Assembly (NCBI GenBank): GCA_030917105.1
Contig: JAUPVI010000036.1
Coordinates: 1-8,419, forward strand
DNA from: Candidatus Babelota bacterium
GTDB taxonomy: Bacteria; Babelota; Babeliae; Babelales; JAUPTZ01
Direction: 5' to 3'
DNA length: 8,419 nt
The notes under the pieces are model-generated. The model was not told where the DNA came from and made no database searches. It saw nothing but the letters and a program-made list of their open reading frames with translations. Below are positions 1-5,862 of the stretch, piece after piece. The translations under genes were made by a program, and so were the position numbers. Numbering within the stretch: position 1 is the stretch's first letter; every line of letters starts with the position of its first letter.

Positions 1-16
1 ATACGAAAGAATAGGC

Positions 17-93
17 GGGCCTATAGCTCAGTTGGTTAGAGCACTCCGCTGATAACGGAGAGGTCAGTCGTTCGAGTCGACTTAGGCCCACCA
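17..93 (+). tRNA. tRNA-Ile (anticodon GAT)
   Basis: A complete 77-nt cloverleaf with an encoded CCA end. The acceptor strands GGGCCTA (17-23) and TAGGCCC (83-89) pair fully, followed by A90 and CCA 91-93. The anticodon stem CTCCG (44-48)/CGGAG (56-60) encloses a 7-nt loop with anticodon GAT at 51-53. The T-arm has a 4-bp GTCG/CGAC core around TTCGAGT. tRNA-Ile(GAT) followed by tRNA-Ala(TGC) is the classic pair of the bacterial 16S-23S spacer, so a 16S gene very probably lies just left of the window. Confidence 0.97.
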
Positions 94-121
94 AAAAATT
101 AAGCGCTTCTTTTGGGGCGCA

Positions 122-131
122 TGTTCTTTTT
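122..131 (+). promoter_or_regulatory. possible boxA-like antitermination element between the two tRNAs
   Basis: The 79-nt spacer between the tRNAs (94-172) contains TGTTCTTTTT, which resembles the rRNA boxA consensus TGCTCTTTA(A). boxA elements in rRNA leaders and spacers recruit the Nus antitermination complex. The match is short and lies in a T-rich stretch, so it could be chance. Nothing else recognisable is seen in this spacer. Confidence 0.22.
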
Positions 132-172
132 AAAAGTTTTAAAGGCTGCGTTTTATTAGCAGTGTTTTTCAT

Positions 173-248
173 GGGGGCATAGCTCAGTTGGTAGAGCGTC
201 CGTTTTGCACGCGGAAGGCCAGCGGTTCGAATCCGCTTGCCTCCACCA
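173..248 (+). tRNA. tRNA-Ala (anticodon TGC)
   Basis: A complete 76-nt cloverleaf with encoded CCA (246-248). The acceptor GGGGGCA (173-179) pairs with TGCCTCC (238-244) and includes the G3:U70 wobble pair, the main identity element of alanine tRNAs. The anticodon stem TCCGT (199-203)/GCGGA (211-215) carries loop TTTGCAC with anticodon TGC at 206-208. The T-arm contains GGTTCGAATCC. It is very probably co-transcribed with tRNA-Ile and the presumed upstream 16S gene. Normally 23S follows within a few hundred bases, but here a terminator follows. Confidence 0.97.
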
Positions 249-271
249 GTAAATTCTCAAATACCTCGTTC

Positions 272-302
272 AAAAAAGCCACGTTAAATCGTGGCCTTTT
301 TT
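272..302 (+). terminator. Rho-independent terminator of the (16S-)tRNA-Ile-tRNA-Ala unit
   Basis: Perfect 6-bp stem GCCACG (278-283)/CGTGGC (290-295) with loop TTAAAT, flanked by an A-run (272-277) and a T-run (297-302). The form is canonical and symmetrical enough to act on both strands. It lies 23 nt after the tRNA-Ala CCA end. It implies that transcription from the 16S side stops here and does not continue into the distant 23S gene. Confidence 0.88.
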
Positions 303-340
303 GTTTTCTACCTTCTATTTAATTCCTTTCTAGTTTTTTA

Positions 341-859
341 GTGTCTATTCTTTCGTTGTTCTCTGCTGATGTCATTGATGGAGGCGTTTCTAGTTTTAGA
401 TCACAGTCAAGCGTGTCGATGATCTATGACGCTACACCTCGTCAGCAAGAGATGATACATGCTGATGCAGGAGCACCTCTTTTTCCCTCCGGGGCGGAGG
501 ATAATAGGGGGTTGTATAAAGTTTGTTATATATGTAGCGAGTGCCTAGAGCGCAATCGTGATTGTTTTCCCCTATGCGTGTGTACTGCGTATGGGCGTTT
601 GTCGGCATCAGGTTGTTGTAATGCTGCCCCTGATCAAGAGAGAGAACTTGAAGAATTAGTTCGTCACATGCCTGTGCAAGAGATGTGGGTAGGAATTGGG
701 GATGGCCCGCCTCAAGGGTCGTTTTGCACATACAGGAGTTGTGGGAATCCTTACGACTATCATTGTACTGGTGAAATTGTTAAAAACCATTGTTATATAT
801 GTTCGGTGGGGTGTACGGCAGTAGCTGTTTTTGTTGTTTGCGGCATCGAAATTTATTGA
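341..859 (+). CDS. cysteine-rich protein of unknown function
   Basis: I do not recognise a family. The open frame of 172 codons starts at GTG 341; a later in-frame ATG at 419 (residue 27) is possible, and neither has a convincing Shine-Dalgarno sequence. The striking feature is 15 cysteines in two clusters. The first is residues 62-93 (CYICSEC at 62-68, then C75, C79, C81, C92, C93). The second is residues 129-167 (C129, C134, C142, CYICSVGC at 151-158, C167). The repeated CYIC motif and the CxxC spacing suggest two zinc-binding or disulfide-rich modules. Residues 98-110 are charged and probably helical. Residues 158-169 are hydrophobic but short for a membrane span. It follows the tRNA terminator with no visible promoter. 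Length and patterned cysteines favour a real gene; the weak start leaves doubt. Confidence 0.42.
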   Translation: MSILSLFSADVIDGGVSSFRSQSSVSMIYDATPRQQEMIHADAGAPLFPSGAEDNRGLYKVCYICSECLERNRDCFPLCVCTAYGRLSASGCCNAAPDQERELEELVRHMPVQEMWVGIGDGPPQGSFCTYRSCGNPYDYHCTGEIVKNHCYICSVGCTAVAVFVVCGIEIY

Positions 860-918
860 GGTTACTTGTTTTGTCTCATCCCCTTGTTTTTCCAGCTAAG
901 AGAGGGAGTGGTAGCCAA

Positions 919-1239
919 CTAGAGAGCAGATATGCTTCGGTATGCCCAATTTTCAAGCTGCCCCTGGTCCTCGAGAATATCTTCGGGGACTTTCCAGTAG
1001 CACATGGTCACGGTCTTTCCATTGCGTTCGTATGAAAATGGAGTAGCCCCGTGTTCCATAAAAAATTCTGCTGTGGTGTCGTGGGCTTTCAAGTAGAGCG
1101 TATCCTCAATTACGATGCCCATAATAACGTTTTTGTAATAGAGACCATAGCCTCCAAACATGGCACGTGACTTAAGTGGATAGCGGCTTTGGAGCGCGCT
1201 CAGTATGAAAGTGAGGATGCTATTTTTTTTGCGTGGCAT
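919..1239 (-). CDS. TfoX/Sxy N-terminal domain family protein
   Basis: A 106-aa protein matching the TfoX N-terminal domain from end to end. It has the family hallmark RAMFGGYGLY (residues 25-34), followed by the strand GIVIEDTLYLKAHD (41-54), where the protein typically binds or recognises its partner, and FSYERNGK...YWKVPEDILED (68-91). Single-domain proteins of this size are common in many bacteria and are of uncertain role. The name comes from the competence regulator TfoX/Sxy of Gammaproteobacteria, which has an extra C-terminal domain missing here, so a competence role should not be assumed. The ATG at 1237-1239 fits the usual family start. The upstream ribosome-binding site is weak (AGAAAG only), but a good promoter lies about 20 bp upstream. 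The gene is alone on its strand between plus-strand genes. Confidence 0.88.
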   Translation of the reverse strand: MPRKKNSILTFILSALQSRYPLKSRAMFGGYGLYYKNVIMGIVIEDTLYLKAHDTTAEFFMEHGATPFSYERNGKTVTMCYWKVPEDILEDQGQLENWAYRSISAL

Positions 1240-1260
1240 ATTTTTTAACTTTCTGTGGAT

Positions 1261-1288
1261 ATAATATTGGCGATCTTATCATGTGCAA
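1261..1288 (-). promoter_or_regulatory. sigma-70-type promoter for the TfoX-like gene
   Basis: Read on the minus strand: TTGCAC (1288-1283) as -35, a 16-bp spacer, and TATTAT (1266-1261) as -10. Expected transcription start is near 1254, giving a leader of about 15 nt before the ATG at 1239. A 17-bp-spaced reading with ATTATA as -10 is also possible. Confidence 0.5.
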
Positions 1289-1424
1289 TTCTATAGGACA
1301 AGGATGTAGGGGGTAGGTGTTTTGGTTTTGAAAGCGGCTCCGGCTGTCGACTCGCAGACGTGGGAGTTATCGCCATAAGCGATTCTGAATGAGTAGTTAA
1401 TTTTATAAAAAAAGAGAGAGATGC

Positions 1425-1826
1425 ATGGGGCAGTTGGTTGGCGTTTTTATTGTTATCGGAGCGTTTATTTTGTATCTATTTGTTGGCAGTATGCGTGATC
1501 GCGACACCGAAATTAGCAATCAGAGACTTAGACATTTAATACAGAGCGGCCCAGTTCTGCTTATAGATGTGCGTGAGTCATATGAACATGAAGAGGGCTT
1601 TATTGACGGTTCGATACTGCTTCCTTCAGGGCAAATAAAAGGTGAAATGATTCCCACGGGGGATGAGCCAATTGTTCTCTATTGTCGTTCTGGTTATCGG
1701 AGCATGCGTGCTTTGGAGCTTGTGCGACGATATGTTGGCAGTCGACCTTGTTACTCGCTTTCAGGCGGGATTATTGCATGGCAGCAAGCAGGATTTCCAG
1801 TGGTTAAACGTGCGAACAAGTATTAG
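1425..1826 (+). CDS. membrane-anchored rhodanese-like domain protein
   Basis: A 133-aa protein with one N-terminal membrane segment (about residues 4-21, GVFIVIGAFILYLFVG in its core) and a single rhodanese domain (about 31-128). Visible motifs are LIDVRE (46-51), the HxEGFIDGSILLP-type stretch (55-67), the active-site loop CRSGYRS (87-93) with catalytic C87, and the closing SGG-IAW-AGFPV pattern (113-126). Rhodaneses carry sulfane sulfur as a cysteine persulfide. The six-residue CRSGYR loop is of the sulfurtransferase type. The anchor probably holds the domain at the inner membrane; which side it faces is not determined here. The ATG at 1425 has a purine-rich GAGAG 5 nt upstream. A GCGCT-loop hairpin with one mismatch overlaps the stop codon (1824-1842) but has no T-run. 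Confidence 0.9.
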   Translation: MGQLVGVFIVIGAFILYLFVGSMRDRDTEISNQRLRHLIQSGPVLLIDVRESYEHEEGFIDGSILLPSGQIKGEMIPTGDEPIVLYCRSGYRSMRALELVRRYVGSRPCYSLSGGIIAWQQAGFPVVKRANKY

Positions 1827-2003
1827 TAGAGCGCTTCTAGTATAGAAACAGTTGTGCGCGTTGAAAAATTCTTGCTACCAGAGTGTTGAGTATTATCGTA
1901 TGAAGAGGGTGAGTAGAAGCATCTCTTCTGTGTTACGTGGCCGGTAGTAAGATGGAGGGGCGTGCGAAGCGGTAGTCGCTTGTGTCGTTGGTAGCTTGTA
2001 TTA

Positions 2004-2330
2004 TTGATGAGCAGAGGTTGTATATGGAACAGCATTATTAGGCCCGATGAAGCGTCGGCCGCGCTTGAGCACATAGCGAGCGCACTTCTTAAGCCGGACG
2101 GCATTTTAATAGTTACTTTTTTCATGGGTTGTGGCGCTACGTATGAAGATCCAATGAATGTGGGGCATAAACGGTACTTTGTCCATTATACTGAAGCGAT
2201 GTGTCGCAGAATGCTTGCGAAGCACTTTGAAATTATAGCAATGAAAGAACACTTCTTTAGATCTATTCGCGAAGATGCACGTTTGTTTTTATTGCCCTCT
2301 CTTGTGTCGCATATTCCTTTTTGTGTATGA
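2004..2330 (+). pseudogene. C-terminal remnant of a class I SAM-dependent methyltransferase
   Basis: The open frame (TTG 2004 or ATG 2007) encodes only the second half of a small Methyltransf_11/23-type protein. It shows CIWNSII (motif IV-like strand), AALEHIASALLKPDGILIVTFF (helix plus the LKPxGxL post-motif strand), RYFVHYTEAMCRRML and FEIIAMKEH (the final helix-strand pair). The glycine-rich SAM-binding motif I, which should lie upstream, is missing. Reading the same frame upstream from 1830 gives ETVVRVEKFLLPE, a stop, then VLSYEEGE and further stops. This could be the decayed N-terminal half, because the distance fits, but the resemblance is weak. There is no Shine-Dalgarno sequence before 2004. 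It is best read as a non-functional fragment; a short translated product cannot be excluded. Confidence 0.6.
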
Positions 2331-2387
2331 AATAAGCTAGTTCCCCCCGGGTGCTTTCGTTATTCATCGTACAAGAATAGGAATACC

Positions 2388-3620
2388 ATGTTCAACAAAG
2401 TTTGTATTTTTCTTTTGACACTCGTTGGTTTCTCTTCAGTAATCATCGCACAAGGTAATAATTTAACAACAACGCCGACGCTTAAAGAGTGGTCGGTGCT
2501 CCTGTACGGTGTGCCGGTTGATGCTGCCCGTTTTGCCATTAAAAATATTGATGATGCAATGTCTGGTATTTCAGATACGGCAACTAATGCAGTACTGTGC
2601 TGCGATTTGTGGACGAAGTATGCAGCATTATGGCAAATTTCGTCGCAAACTATTACGCAACTAACGCCGATTTCGGAGCCAGAAACACATTCTGCTCGGA
2701 TTACGCGGTTGATGAATTTCTTGATGACGCAGTACCCAGCGCAAAAATATGCATTAATTTTACAAGGTGGTGGTGCGGCATTTGTTGATCACATATGGGA
2801 TGCTCATAGCAATTCATGGAGCGGACATTCAGGAATGCGTCGTGGTATTTTGTACAACGATATGGATGGCACGTACTTGTCTCTTTCTGATCTTGTTTCA
2901 ACATTGACAACAGTCAGCAATCGGCTTGGCAGAAAATTAGATTTGTTTGTGGCTGATGCGGGGTATATGACTGGTCTTGAATTGGTAATAGCATTAAGCG
3001 ATTCAGTACAGGTGTATGTAGCGCCAGAAAGCAAACAATTTCTTGCGGGATTCAAATATAAGCCATTATTTGAGGCGCTTGCGATTCCAGGAGCGACGGC
3101 TACTCATGTTGGTGCTGCTATTGTGCAAAGTTCAAGCGACTATTATAACGGCCGTAGTGCTGAGATGGCGATTCCAGCAACGCAGTGTTACGCAGCTATT
3201 GATTGTGGCAAAGTAAGCAATGTCTGGCGTGCTTTTGGTGATTTTATGACGCAATTGAATGCTCTTCTTGCTTACCGACCTGCGCTTGCAATGAATGTAT
3301 ATCAGCTTCGTAATGATCTTGGGCTGATCGGTCTCAAATGTTGTTATGTTGACTGCATACAGTGGTTTGAAGCTGCCCAGGTATTGTTAGCTGCGCAGTC
3401 AGATGATGCTGATGTGCTAGCCTTATCTGCTGAAATTTCCCCACTAACGGCACAATTCAAAAATGCGTGCCTGTCTTTAGCCGTTGGTGCAGGTGCTGGC
3501 GTTATGAACGGTATGATGCTGAGCTATCCGCAATCGAATCCTGGGATTTTTATGGTCAACCAAGCTGGCCCATGGAATCAGTTTGTAAACGCGAGTTTCC
3601 GCGGCGCGATTTACGCTTAA
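2388..3620 (+). CDS. secreted clostripain-like (peptidase C11) family protein, catalytic residues absent
   Basis: A 410-aa protein with a typical signal peptide (residues 1-21: lysine, hydrophobic core, cleavage near AQG), so it is exported. From residue 33 it follows the C11 caspase-like fold. It has WSVLLYG (35-41, first strand), YALILQGGGA (121-130), a domain insert rich in H and W (134-149), GILYNDMDGTYLSLSDL (153-169), LDLFVADAGYM (184-194), VYVAPES (209-215), then a C-terminal half with ATQCYAAIDCGKV and YPQSNPGIFMV. C11 enzymes use His in a GHG motif and Cys in a DAC motif. Here these sites read GGG (G128) and DAG (G192). Both catalytic residues are lost although the frame is intact, so it is probably a non-hydrolytic relative used for binding or as a scaffold. 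The ATG has AGGA (2379-2382) 5 nt upstream. Confidence 0.8.
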   Translation: MFNKVCIFLLTLVGFSSVIIAQGNNLTTTPTLKEWSVLLYGVPVDAARFAIKNIDDAMSGISDTATNAVLCCDLWTKYAALWQISSQTITQLTPISEPETHSARITRLMNFLMTQYPAQKYALILQGGGAAFVDHIWDAHSNSWSGHSGMRRGILYNDMDGTYLSLSDLVSTLTTVSNRLGRKLDLFVADAGYMTGLELVIALSDSVQVYVAPESKQFLAGFKYKPLFEALAIPGATATHVGAAIVQSSSDYYNGRSAEMAIPATQCYAAIDCGKVSNVWRAFGDFMTQLNALLAYRPALAMNVYQLRNDLGLIGLKCCYVDCIQWFEAAQVLLAAQSDDADVLALSAEISPLTAQFKNACLSLAVGAGAGVMNGMMLSYPQSNPGIFMVNQAGPWNQFVNASFRGAIYA

Positions 3621-3882
3621 AGAATTTTTCTTATTTACCTTGACGCGCGTTAAACTACAGGCCGCCCAGTAAGAGTGCGGTTAGTGTTCAGAGTGCACTC
3701 TTACTGCCTTAAAACTCAAGCAACCGTTGGTAACTCTACCACTCTGTGGGTAAATTGCAACTCATCGCCGAGGGCGTTTTTGCTGTGGCATACATTTTGC
3801 TGTCGATTCTCCGTCTCTGTTGCTTTGTGGCAATTCACCAGGCTAGTCTTTATAAATAGAGAATTTTCATGGCGGGGGAAAT
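3621..3882 (+). other. non-coding gap between the C11-like gene and the next gene
   Basis: 262 bp with no supportable gene. It holds the strong hairpin at 3667-3706. Near its end, TTTATAAAT (about 3849-3857) could be a -10 for the downstream gene, but no convincing -35 lies at the right distance. An open stretch of 71 codons from 3675 encodes nothing recognisable and overlaps the next gene start. Confidence 0.4.
3667..3706 (+). other. perfect 12-bp hairpin downstream of the C11-like gene
   Basis: CAGTAAGAGTGC (3667-3678) and GCACTCTTACTG (3695-3706) are exact reverse complements around a 16-nt loop (3679-3694). The hairpin begins 46 nt after the C11-like stop codon. It is followed by CCTTAAAAC with no T-run, so it is not a canonical intrinsic terminator. 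It could protect the mRNA 3' end, act in factor-assisted termination, or be a protein-binding inverted repeat. Confidence 0.6.
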
Positions 3883-4332
3883 ATGTATAAAAAATGGGGC
3901 TTCTTGATAGTAGGTGTTATTCTTGTAGGTGCTTCGGTTGGTGAAGTGAAGGCAAACGCAGCGGTAACAGCGCCAGGTGTTAGTGGCGCGGGAGCTACAT
4001 TGCCAGTAACAAATACGCAAGCGTCTGACCAAGCAGCTGCTCTTTTGGCAGCAAATCCTTATGAAGGTGCGTCACACCAAAAACAGTTGGCCGAAACTGA
4101 TGCCCAGAAAGTGGACGCTGTTTTTAAGCGTGATGGTGGCAAAATAAAAGCGCTGGCTTATAAAACAGGACGCCTGAGTTGGCAGGGTGTAAAAGCCGCT
4201 GCAAAACTGGTAAGAAAGCTTGCGGGCGTGGGGATTTCGTTTGCCGCACAGATTTTTAAAATGGTCGTTTTCTATTGTTGTTTTAATGCTACAATGGCAG
4301 TTGTAGTGCCGAAAGTTCTGACACGTATTTGA
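3883..4332 (+). CDS. small exported or membrane-associated protein of unknown function
   Basis: No family recognised. The 149-aa product starts with a clear signal sequence (residues 1-26: MYKKW, a hydrophobic core LIVGVILVGASV, cleavage plausible after VKANA). An Ala/Gly/Thr/Pro-rich low-complexity stretch follows (27-58), then a charged, probably helical region (66-112, rich in K, A and Q). It ends in a hydrophobic segment at about 114-143 containing the adjacent pair C132-C133. The end could be a transmembrane or amphipathic helix, giving an exported protein tethered at its C-terminus. The GGGGG run at 3874-3878 is a good ribosome-binding site 4 nt before the ATG and decides the start. Codon use and the preserved signal sequence argue for a real, expressed gene. 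It stands alone after a 262-bp gap. Confidence 0.65.
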   Translation: MYKKWGFLIVGVILVGASVGEVKANAAVTAPGVSGAGATLPVTNTQASDQAAALLAANPYEGASHQKQLAETDAQKVDAVFKRDGGKIKALAYKTGRLSWQGVKAAAKLVRKLAGVGISFAAQIFKMVVFYCCFNATMAVVVPKVLTRI

Positions 4333-4630
4333 CTCTTTTCTTGGCTTTTACTGCTGAGTTTTGCCTGCTAGTATTCTCTGGACGGGGGCTAGTTTCATTG
4401 TCCTAGACTGGCGGCCTTTGGGGCGCCATTGGGGCAAGCCTAATGGCTATTGCCTTTCGTTTTTTCGTGGGCTTTTTTTTGGTTCAACCCGTTCTGGTAA
4501 ACTTTTACCGTTGCTTGTTATTACTTTGATACTTTTATGTTGTACCATAGCTACTGGTTGCTGGGTGCGTAGAAAAATGGGGATCAAGGCCATGAAATTT
4601 CACGAGGTGCGCCATTTCTCATGGCGTGAG
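4333..4630. other. stretch without a supportable gene between convergent genes
   Basis: About 300 bp separating the small exported-protein gene from the converging acetyltransferase gene. A plus-strand open frame (TTG 4361 to 4648) contains a hydrophobic run (about residues 48-66) but has no ribosome-binding site and no recognisable similarity, and it overlaps the opposing gene by 18 bp. The minus strand directly downstream of the acetyltransferase may hold its former C-terminus. I see nothing else here. Confidence 0.4.
4610..4626. terminator. short hairpin between convergent genes, weak terminator candidate
   Basis: CGCCAT (4610-4615)/ATGGCG (4621-4626) around loop TTCTC, a perfect 6-bp stem just beyond the stop codon of the minus-strand acetyltransferase. 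There is no T-run on either strand, so intrinsic termination is doubtful. It may simply be part of the former coding sequence. Confidence 0.25.
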
Positions 4631-5164
4631 TTACTTCTTGTCGGCTGATACAATGTAGATGGCAATACTCATGGTTGGTAAATGCACGCATGCAGGTTCA
4701 ATTAGTGTGATGATTGCTTCGCCCCCGTATCCCTGATGCCAATATTTTGGTAGCAGAAAAATATGCAGATCAATGTTTTTGTCTTCTCCTGCAACCTTCC
4801 AATTGATAATGCCGTTTTCTATGCTCACGGTGTGATAGCCGGCAAAGCCGATGCAATTGCCAGTTTCTTTGCCGACCAATGTGTAGAGCCCATAGCCATG
4901 CTCTGCCAATTCGTCAGTAATAATTTTTATTTGTGCTGGGAGATTAGTAAATATTGCTACATCCGTGGTGTTGTAGGTTTCCTGGACCTTGGGATCGTTG
5001 AGCGTGACTCTTAAGTATTCTTCATGAATGGAGGTGGTTCTCTCAGCACGTAAACGGGAGGTCTCGAATATTTCTGGTGTTTGTGTGTTGGTGGAGTTCG
5101 CGTTGCAAGTGTTCGTGGCGGTTGTCAGAGTGCTAAATAACAGCATTTTTGCGTCCCAGGCCAT
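4631..5164 (-). CDS. GNAT-family N-acetyltransferase, C-terminally truncated, with unusual N-terminal extension
   Basis: A 177-aa protein with a RimJ/RimL-type GNAT domain from about residue 33. It has FETSRLRAERT (33-43, the first strand), HGYGLYTLV (89-97), GNCIGFAGYH (102-111) and the acetyl-CoA loop motif A, LLPKYWHQGYGGEAI (137-151), with the Q/RxxGxG/A pattern at Q144-G148. It transfers an acetyl group from acetyl-CoA to an unknown amine. The frame stops at IYIVSADKK, just where relatives have the N-x-x-S motif and the E-K-x-G-F end, so about 25 residues are missing. A one-base shift at 4633 would continue as NSRHEKWRTS, which resembles that motif. The first 32 residues (MLLFSTLTTATNTC, then an N/T-rich stretch) are not part of the domain and look weakly signal-like. 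Start ATG 5164: GAGG (5175-5172 on the minus strand) lies 7 nt upstream and a TATAAT promoter further up. It may be a recent pseudogene. Confidence 0.72.
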   Translation of the reverse strand: MAWDAKMLLFSTLTTATNTCNANSTNTQTPEIFETSRLRAERTTSIHEEYLRVTLNDPKVQETYNTTDVAIFTNLPAQIKIITDELAEHGYGLYTLVGKETGNCIGFAGYHTVSIENGIINWKVAGEDKNIDLHIFLLPKYWHQGYGGEAIITLIEPACVHLPTMSIAIYIVSADKK

Positions 5165-5203
5165 ACGTTTGCCTCTTTAAGAATTTTCTTGGTCGCCGGG
5201 TAG

Positions 5204-5230
5204 ATTATAGTCGAAAGTGTTGATTTTCAA
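5204..5230 (-). promoter_or_regulatory. sigma-70-type promoter for the acetyltransferase gene
   Basis: On the minus strand: TTGAAA (5230-5225) as -35, a 15-bp spacer, and a perfect TATAAT (5209-5204) as -10. The spacer is 1-2 bp shorter than ideal, and a shifted -35 is possible. Expected start is near 5197, about 33 nt ahead of the ATG. The perfect -10 and the good ribosome-binding site suggest the gene is still transcribed despite its truncated end. Confidence 0.55.
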
Positions 5231-5264
5231 TCCTTAGCTACCGAATCATTTGCTTTTGCGTCTA

Positions 5265-5658
5265 TTAAATTGCCTGTGCCCCGTGAACATTAATTACTGT
5301 TTTTTGCTCAAGTGGGAACAGATCATTGTGTGTTTCATGGCCAAAACTGTCGGGCTGAAAGATTGTTTGTATGCAGCCAGCGTCGCCAGCAAAAGCCTAG
5401 ATGACTTGCATATCATCATCCTCAATGCCGTGGACGAGGCTTTGAGTACGCTGGCGAGGGGTGTTGGCATAGGAAAAGTGATTTTGGATAGGAGAATGTC
5501 TTACGCCATGATAACCGCAATGTTCAAGTTCTGCGAGCAGGTTTGTTAGATGAACTTCGTCCTTGAGCGGAAAACTTGGGAATAGTAGATAAAGCCCGCA
5601 AAATCGGTGTTTTTACGGGTAGGTTGCCACTTTCTGCCTTTGCCTGTATCGGGATCAT
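5265..5658 (-). pseudogene. degraded LD-carboxypeptidase (peptidase S66)-like gene
   Basis: Read on the minus strand, an ATG at 5658 preceded by a GGAAGG ribosome-binding site opens MIPIQAKAESGNLPVKTP. After a probable one-base frameshift between about 5602 and 5575, the next frame reads LFPSFPLKDEVHLTNLLAEL, then EHCGYHGV, YANTPRQRTQSLVHGIEDDD and MQVI. An in-frame TAG (5399-5397) replaces the next residue, and AFAGDAGCI follows. The order matches the S66 N-terminal half: aPSxP near the start, LexxGY, yaxxxxxR...L..a..D..., then the RGGYG-type nucleophile-bearing region. The latter is itself altered. The remainder is shortened (HNDLFPLEQK...NVHGAQAI resembles the later THxH...HG region) and ends at TAA 5267-5265; the catalytic C-terminal half is absent. 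S66 enzymes cleave the L,D-bond of murein tetrapeptides in peptidoglycan recycling. The assignment rests on motif order and has no database support here. Confidence 0.5.
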
Positions 5659-5860
5659 TGCCTTCCCTATATATAGTACGCGCGTGTGCGCGAGGCTTTT
5701 GAGGCTGCTATCTTGTTTTAGTATGTTTTCTGATGGATTTACTTTGTTGTGGGAGAGTTGGGTTCTTGTTTTGAGTTCTTTTCTTTAGAAAATATTGCCT
5801 TCTTTTTCGTTTCTGTGGGACAGTTACCTCGATTTGGTCAATTTTTTGCATAAAATGAGA
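5659..5860. other. no gene seen
   Basis: About 200 bp between the S66-like remnant and the 23S upstream region. The minus strand carries TATATATA (5675-5668) just before the old ribosome-binding site of the remnant, too close to its ATG to be a normal -10. A plus-strand open stretch (5576-5788) has no ribosome-binding site and no recognisable product. Confidence 0.4.
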
Positions 5861-5862
5861 GA

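Noticed and set aside
432..731. Minus-strand open frame of 99 codons
   Set aside because: It lies wholly within the longer cysteine-rich plus-strand frame and shows no domain-like pattern.
1260..1265. Perfect TATAAT on the plus strand, a possible promoter for the rhodanese gene
   Set aside because: No -35 at a suitable distance upstream (TTGCGT is 25 bp away); the same bases serve the minus-strand promoter of the TfoX-like gene better.
3675..3890. Plus-strand open frame of 71 codons
   Set aside because: It runs through the strong hairpin and into the start of the well-supported exported-protein gene; no family features.
4361..4648. Plus-strand open frame of 95 codons with a hydrophobic run
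   Set aside because: TTG start without ribosome-binding site, no recognisable similarity, and overlap with the end of the opposing acetyltransferase gene.
5250..5549. Plus-strand open frame of 99 codons
   Set aside because: The opposite strand carries an ordered S66-like sequence; the plus frame has no ribosome-binding site and overlaps the acetyltransferase promoter side.
5576..5788. Plus-strand open frame of 70 codons
   Set aside because: No ribosome-binding site or recognisable features; it overlaps the S66-like remnant on the other strand.
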